Shown here one piece after another: positions 61,701 through 64,000 of a stretch of 64,000 nt of DNA (position 1 is its first letter; every line of letters begins with the position of its first letter). The DNA is taken from NCBI GenBank assembly GCA_011033025.1, contig WFMF01000360.1, positions 62,001 through 126,000 of the forward strand. Direction: 5' to 3'. The translations under genes were made by a program, and so were the position numbers. The notes beneath the pieces are model-generated. The model saw only the letters and a list, made by a program, of their open reading frames with translations. It searched no databases and had not been told where the DNA came from. The DNA comes from Beroe forskalii. Its lineage: Eukaryota > Ctenophora > Nuda > Beroida > Beroidae.

Positions 61701-62245
61701 TTAATGAAATAATGCTTTGAACTCTTGGCTGAAGCGGCCTTCAGCTGAGAATTCTACAAGGCTTAATAATCGATCTAGGTGAGAAAGTGCTTTATCTGAA
61801 TCAGGCAGAGGAAAAAACAGAAAGACAGTCTTTGCGGTAATATTTAGATTCTAAGATCCCATAATTATGCCATATTTCGATTTTACAAATCGATAATTAA
61901 CAACAGATGTGCTGATAGTGGACGCTATAAATTGTATGCATAAATGTTTTCAGATCATAGACAATCTTCTCTGGATATAACCTATCATCCTCGAGTATCA
62001 TCTTACAACAAAAAGAAAATAATTTCTATTTCTTACTCACAAGTGGTAGATGAGTTATGAAGTGACCCCAGTTTCTTCAGAGTCTTAGATTTCTTAACTA
62101 TACTCTGTCCACCAATGATTTCCTTGAAGTCTTGGATAGGATCGACAACTTTGTTGTCCTTCTTAGAGGAACCTTTCTTAGGTTTTTGTACCCCAAATGC
62201 ATCCTTCTTTCCAGACCGGTCTTTCTTTGATCCACTTGAGCCCAT
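40709..62245 (-). CDS. Zyxin/ajuba-family LIM protein with N-myristoylation-type start (seven exons)
   Basis: Exons in order on the minus strand: 62245-62041, 61376-61263, 43239-43124, about 42943-42833, 42595-42461, 42253-42140 and 40831-40709 (stop 40711-40709). The product is about 305 residues. It starts MGSSGSKKDRSGKK, a fitting N-myristoylation site with a basic patch. A linker with EVDDLTEMMMRCLENA, as in zyxin/LPP proteins just before LIM1, leads to three LIM domains. LIM1 starts CAKCKENIIG; LIM2 includes DTLEKCDVC and LDGVPFTLDSDNNVLC; LIM3 includes FRIIAMDKDFHVACYKCE, then GCYPLNDRLLCHTHY. The family links adhesion sites, actin and nuclear signalling. The usual long proline-rich region is absent. 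Phases fit throughout (1 after exons 1 and 2). Exon 4's acceptor is uncertain (42943 or 42948), and its donor reads AGG|ATAAGG. Intron 2 (18 kb) holds two genes on the other strand. Confidence 0.75.
40888..41105. repeat. Minisatellite in the last intron of the zyxin-like gene
   Basis: Eight or so imperfect units of 22-26 bp contain 'aatgaatgctttcagcttgg' or its variant with 'taatcagcttgg'. The repeat lies about 60 bp upstream, in transcription order, of the last exon. Confidence 0.8.
41986..42117 (+). mobile_element. Short tRNA-like SINE, 10 bp from the exon 6 donor
   Basis: A tRNA-like head has an A box (TAGCTCAATTGG, 41997-42008), a D-stem GCTC/GAGC, a B box (GGTTCAAGCCC) and a T-stem GTGGG/CCCGC. 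The acceptor stem does not pair and base 33 is C, so it is not a functional tRNA; the anticodon position reads GGC (alanine-like). It ends in an A-rich tail and is flanked by ACACATAT at 41978-41985 and 42118-42125. Confidence 0.6.
43240..44271. other. Intron 2 of the zyxin-like gene, proximal part
   Basis: AT-rich sequence with no gene or repeat recognised. The right part presumably contains the promoter of the small membrane-protein gene. Confidence 0.35.
44272..44993 (+). CDS. Small cysteine-containing single-pass membrane protein (two exons)
   Basis: Exon 1 is 44272-44450 (GTATGT donor) and exon 2 is 44627-44993 (acceptor ctgctctccag). The joined frame gives 181 residues. Residues 1-23 (MSLSLLLLATLIILITITTL) form a signal peptide. 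A short ectodomain follows with six cysteines (including ACFDTKCPV, EPCQPS and YCNPDTQECV) and a proline run (PTPPPPPSERD). A strongly hydrophobic segment (GVSVLGVILLGVVVVVLVVV) spans the membrane. The basic cytoplasmic tail is rich in tryptophan near the membrane (WWKVWISGWVVKWW) and ends CVFCEDDW. I chose the ATG at 44272 because the upstream in-frame TTG is not needed for the signal peptide. The family is not recognised. The spacing of the ectodomain cysteines may indicate a small disulfide-rich ligand-binding or toxin-like fold, but that is a guess. It is nested in the zyxin-like gene's intron 2 on the opposite strand. Confidence 0.65.
45230..45235 (+). terminator. Candidate polyadenylation signal of the small membrane-protein gene
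   Basis: AATAAA lies 237 bp after the stop codon. Confidence 0.35.
45236..47522. other. Intronic/intergenic AT-rich sequence upstream of the receptor gene
   Basis: No gene is recognised. A short protein-like stretch at 47216-47325 on the plus strand (DEYCPSYLIRKAFGMTKNN, then CPVRHNGVV) follows an acceptor-like 'accag'. It might be an untranslated or alternative upstream exon of the receptor, or a decayed piece of its SRCR region. Confidence 0.3.
47523..51038 (+). CDS. Class A GPCR with SRCR-like and five LDLa domains, single exon
   Basis: One uninterrupted frame of 1,171 codons. Residues 1-14 are a signal peptide (MKFIAFLVVLVAAD). Residues about 33-145 are SRCR-like, with VCLICVNTSG and paired cysteines through LAVVCR; a second cysteine-rich block follows to about 225. 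Five LDL-receptor class A repeats with acidic calcium-binding ends lie at about 293-345 (CSDQRDERIC), 432-480 (CEDGSDESESSC), 540-575, 708-737 (CGDYSDEHGC) and 741-770. Seven transmembrane helices run from about 782 to 1136. TM6 carries CWVP and TM7 carries NPVIY, as in rhodopsin-class receptors. The DRY position reads VRV. Extracellular loop 2 is unusually long (roughly 90 residues), with a cysteine that can pair with the one before TM3. It recalls LDLa-bearing relaxin-type/GRL101-like receptors but has no leucine-rich repeats. It probably senses a peptide or protein ligand at the cell surface. It is intronless and nested in the zyxin-like gene's intron 2, opposite strand. Confidence 0.85.
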   Translation: MKFIAFLVVLVAADSTNLTLTDAEGREDKDIQNAGLVKVKVEANVCLICVNTSGDYEHVAHILCKEMGYKDAVDWFGSPAHYQKFPPNAKLTAKKRLNFLKDLHCPSSATRFNECTYKISKDWNTCPHGGVSKFASNLAVVCRPHDPVCKFVLHNGVLKNKCPGFHGVDVLKCGSSDEYYSVVGRNYVTRRCSNDPYNYQSCGINQFTRIVNLGVLCSDTLCKTVMADPGEWNFIQLSIYQMLICDVQTGLVSNPGINNSEVCFVPNVTGTCQEFGIGNIEDNSDLQINCDLECLSSESCIDEAQCNGFQYGLFCNKDGQQVYIKPSRICDGKEDDCSDQRDERICKRLRNSHIYENEVKDYEDICYHSSTLLDSIFNFTRCGPLEKDPHSNLIETSFCIYFRDQTNCSDPWRGVLRCKIGGYPSTVSSAVLCKDLRKFCDDGLDEMCEVASPSCYIHKHLMCNGVSDCEDGSDESESSCKYLMGAKCYRRYRHARELAIPNYWLNDGIPDCMSGEDELQDIWPTCQVFEEFRRVSDNTSCQNVFVCSRDSHEYVELDQLCDGKDECDRETSVCHATRLTARPFVSPIRLKRNVYLMHCLPGLETTHHSLFEPCIQETFRNPNFPTFGVLQPTHRVPRHTFRCTHFFGELYIHLSCTDRCLESDAKCLLKPLKPTSCQKSSFERIVTLSGDGNLTFVTKHREGFQNDLFECSNMKCISYDKVCDIADDCGDYSDEHGCVNNFQCWTTEHYINRDKKCDGVFDCNDYSDECNEECSSYILSGWPLKIFSWTMGILATGFNIVVLFRLVTDPPSTISFAAVNKIFRIMISTGDLLTGVYLVTISAFDTVVIGNQYCKSQVEWLSSESCAGLGVISTFGANISLHSMMCLSIVRVRSLKRLAGDELQKHQKIALTFIVSLVIILSGFLACIPLADSFKDFFVNGLSYSRDLNLFLAAVSKQSHLNVFKAYYGNSLRQDLSWDEIGRLLNDMFTTNYGETRSQKIHFYGNAGVCLFKYFVKRNDPQFLFVWLNLTVNLVSTWIIALCYMMIFMLANKTSKRVSAMSASNNDENANERRAERLQKSITRIILTDLLCWVPFLLICLLHTLEFIDATPFYPIFSIIVLPINSVTNPVIYDKFLLEKANELSEFFIKGFRYAKTKFSPQFLLKKCNGK
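51039..53233. other. Intron 2 of the zyxin-like gene; no gene recognised
   Basis: This includes the 3' side of the receptor gene, with a possible AATAAA at 51681-51686. A protein-like stretch at 51334-51450 on the plus strand follows a good acceptor 'tgtaatttcag' (ERQGMLNALNDDLVNGMG, then TRKHLRSLRDVAKRHKV). It is not recognised, and whether it is an exon is open. A 225-codon minus-strand frame overlaps it and looks accidental. Confidence 0.35.
53234..53386. repeat. Tandem repeat of about 53 bp directly after an exon donor
   Basis: On the minus strand, almost three units start at the GTGAGT donor: 'gagtgtggcgttttcaaac' through 'cttttagtggatat', repeated with changes. Read through, it would give a repeated peptide (ECGVFKHKDMLFTFSGYL and similar). 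Confidence 0.7.
53387..53471 (-). CDS. Candidate alternative first exon: acidic, tryptophan-containing N-terminus
   Basis: An ATG at 53471 (in-frame TAA upstream) opens 28 codons, from MTAIETYNSIEAQAESDSEW to DDPDFVH. These end in a split codon at a GTGAGT donor in phase 1. The next minus-strand exon that fits phase 1 is the LIM1 exon of the zyxin-like gene (43239), which normally follows exon 2, also phase 1. So this could be a second promoter and start giving an acidic N-terminus in place of the myristoylated one. Alternatively, the DSEWEDDPDFV string resembles the acidic N-terminus of cortactin (DDWETDPDFVND, from memory), where the tryptophan contacts Arp2/3. In that case it would be exon 1 of a cortactin gene whose other exons are not seen here. 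Both readings point to actin regulation. Confidence 0.5.
53472..55961. other. Intron 2 of the zyxin-like gene; no gene recognised
   Basis: AT-rich intronic sequence. Open frames at 54319-54654 and elsewhere have no recognisable domain, and I see no mobile element boundaries. Confidence 0.35.
55962..56028. promoter_or_regulatory. Cluster of four CACGTG E-boxes
   Basis: CACGTG occurs at 55962-55967, 55982-55987, 56004-56009 and 56023-56028. The last two lie in the longer palindrome ATCACGTGAT. CACGTG is bound by bHLH-ZIP factors such as USF, MITF/TFE and Myc. Four copies in 67 bp suggest an intronic enhancer or a promoter for an unseen transcript. Confidence 0.45.
56029..61262. other. Intron 2 of the zyxin-like gene, distal part; no gene recognised
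   Basis: AT-rich sequence with scattered short open frames of no recognisable family. At about 60962-61045 a loose repeat of 'cggcgcat' or 'cggcgctt' occurs six times, standing out by GC content. Confidence 0.35.
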
Positions 62246-64000
62246 GATTAGAGCGTAAGAAACTACTCAAGTTTAAATGTTTTGCTTGAAAGATAGACGG
62301 TTTAATTGCTTTCAAACCAACATGAATGCTAAACTTCCAAACGATCTTGATAATTGACAGAGGTCGTGAACAAAGGTCTACTAAACGGAGTACGCAACCA
62401 ATCAAAAGCAATTAAAACAAAACTGTACATGCTGCCAGAAAATGTAGCGAAGTATTGCAATTACTTCCAAATTTAGCAAACAACCAATGAGGAGTAGTTA
62501 CTGAATTCGCTAGCCAATAGGAAGCGAGTATCTGTATTTAGGTCACGTGACAGCCCGTAGCCAGACATTGATTAAAAGAAGACTTGTAAGATTTGTCAGC
62601 CTTGAAACGACAAGCAAGAAGTATGTACTCAGATATAACAATGGGCTATCTATGACGTCATGACAAGCAGAAGTTAGTATAAAATGAATGGAAATATAAT
62701 GCAAATCAAGTATCTAAGTCACATTTTCTGACTTTTAAATTAATTGTTATCGATTTAATTGGTTGCATGTAAGGTTGGTCTAAGTCCAAGAGTCTTATAT
62801 ATTCGGGATTAAAGCGAACTATGGAGACATGTGATAATTCACAGCATGTTGGAAACATGATAGAAAATGAGTTCCTCAAGTTTGTTAATCGCTAAACTCG
62901 AGCCGAATCGTGCGCTACTTCGATCAGTAGAATCAAAATGCTTTTAAAGTGTGCTCTCAAAATCATAAACAAAACGAAATCGATGGCAAAACTTTAACTG
63001 AAGCAGTGAAGCATAGAAAAACATATTATCTTCAAAAACCAACATAAATTTTCACCGACTGTTCAGAAAGTACAGAATTTATTGAAAGAATATGTGCCCA
63101 AGTATTTTGTCATCCCAGCACGCATCACTGCCGAAGAAGGTTTTCCGATTAAAGGATGATTGAAAGGGCTATTCAAGAAGTTTATAAATAGAATTTTATC
63201 ACAAAAACATTTTCAATGGTGTAGTCAAAAATACAGACGACCAATATGGCACTCCATTGTCAATGCCTTTTGGGGAAGAAGCAACGAATGGCTGTTAAAA
63301 ATTAACTATTTTTTCTAGAAATCTAAATTTACAACGACAATTTCTTGGCCTCTTTCGGCAGGATGAGCCTTCTATGGCACCCTCATGGCACCCTCATGAG
63401 TGACATATAACGTTAAACTTACTGTTTTATTAAGAAAAATTACAACTTACATCCTGGAAAAGCACCTAGTGATTATAGAAATAAGGGCGTAAGTTAATTA
63501 TTACGATTTATGCGATAATTTAAATCAGCATAGGGGTTGTGGGGTAAAATACTGAGCTATGAAAGACAATCGTGAAAGGGTCACTTGAAAGCTTGGGATG
63601 CTCTACGACAAATGCTAATGAATAAATTGCTGTGAATATGGAGCTGAATTAGATCTTTAACTTACATAAATGGCCTTTAGCAAGATATTTTAACATGTCG
63701 CAAGTTCTGAGAATACATCCTGAAATTTCCACACAACCGCCATATGTACGCGCGTGATACTGATCTAACAGTATATATTCACGTGCGTGTTTGGTGCAGC
63801 GCTCCTCGGGAATTTTAGAACGATTCTCATTTTTTCCTGTTCCCAATCGCGTTTTTGTTTTACAAAAAGGCATTGAGAAAAGGTTAGCAGAGATCGTGTT
63901 TTGTGGGGTCTGTGTGTATACTACCTTTACGCGTACTGTTAAATCTGAAATAGGTGGTGTGATCCGATTTGGTATGCGTGTACGTATGCACGTATGCTCC
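62246..64000. other. Upstream region of the zyxin-like gene and unassigned sequence
   Basis: The first several hundred bases presumably contain the 5' UTR and promoter of the zyxin-like gene. No further gene is recognised to the window end; short open frames such as 63649-63873 on the minus strand match nothing known. Confidence 0.35.
62542..62551. promoter_or_regulatory. Perfect GTCACGTGAC palindrome upstream of the zyxin-like gene
   Basis: This 10-bp palindrome lies about 300 bp upstream of the start codon at 62245. It matches the extended E-box preferred by MITF/TFE and USF factors. Position and symmetry make it a plausible promoter site. Confidence 0.5.

Noticed and set aside
1..64000. 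CRISPR arrays, bacterial operons, rRNA genes
   Set aside because: None is seen. Tandem repeats here lack unique spacers of constant length and all gene signals are eukaryotic.

Overview
The window is animal nuclear DNA. It has GT-AG introns in protein-coding genes, LIM-domain, fibronectin-III, F5/8C and LDLa/7TM proteins, tRNA-derived SINEs, LINE and Penelope fragments, DNA transposons and satellite DNA. There is no prokaryotic gene arrangement. The protein repertoire (SNTX-type perforin-like protein with extracellular adhesion domains, LDLa-bearing GPCR, short zyxin-like protein) suits an invertebrate, possibly a cnidarian or another early-branching animal. The species cannot be named from sequence alone.

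Region 1 (1-13.5 kb) is mostly mobile DNA around one recognisable host exon, from the GID8/TWA1 CTLH-complex gene (4406-4602). It holds a 347-bp tandem repeat, two near-identical 2.46-kb elements with long sub-repeated inverted arms (1828-4293 and 7590-10052), a TA-flanked MITE (4798-5904), a 42-bp minisatellite, and a decayed Penelope-like GIY-YIG tail. The second 2.46-kb copy landed in that tail with an 8-bp target duplication. A decayed LINE ORF1 lies on the minus strand at 12.9-13.4 kb.

Region 2 (13.5-33.4 kb) is built on about 30 monomers of a 353-bp satellite in two arrays. Between the arrays a second LINE ORF1 on the plus strand is split by a 3,977-bp fold-back element (16186-20162). 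Its arms are hundreds of bases of an 11-bp GC-rich repeat and its core carries two helix-turn-helix-like coding tails. The second array is split by another fold-back element (24360-28125, 3-bp duplication CAG), which itself carries a tRNA-derived SINE with a 14-bp target duplication.

Region 3 (33.9-64 kb) is the host-gene region. A nine-exon plus-strand gene (33927-39457) encodes a secreted protein of about 1,243 residues with an SNTX/perforin-like N-terminus, three FN3 domains, a cysteine-rich PAN-like segment and an F5/8C domain. A minus-strand zyxin/ajuba-family gene runs from 62245 to 40709 in seven exons and has an N-myristoylation-type start. Its last exon and several others were placed by reading splice sites and phase. 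Its 18-kb second intron contains two plus-strand genes: a small two-exon single-pass membrane protein (44272-44993) and a single-exon 1,171-residue receptor with SRCR-like, five LDLa and seven-transmembrane domains (47523-51038). It also contains a candidate alternative acidic first exon for the zyxin-family gene (53387-53471).

All exon joins are inferred from splice-site sequence and reading phase. No transcript evidence was available.
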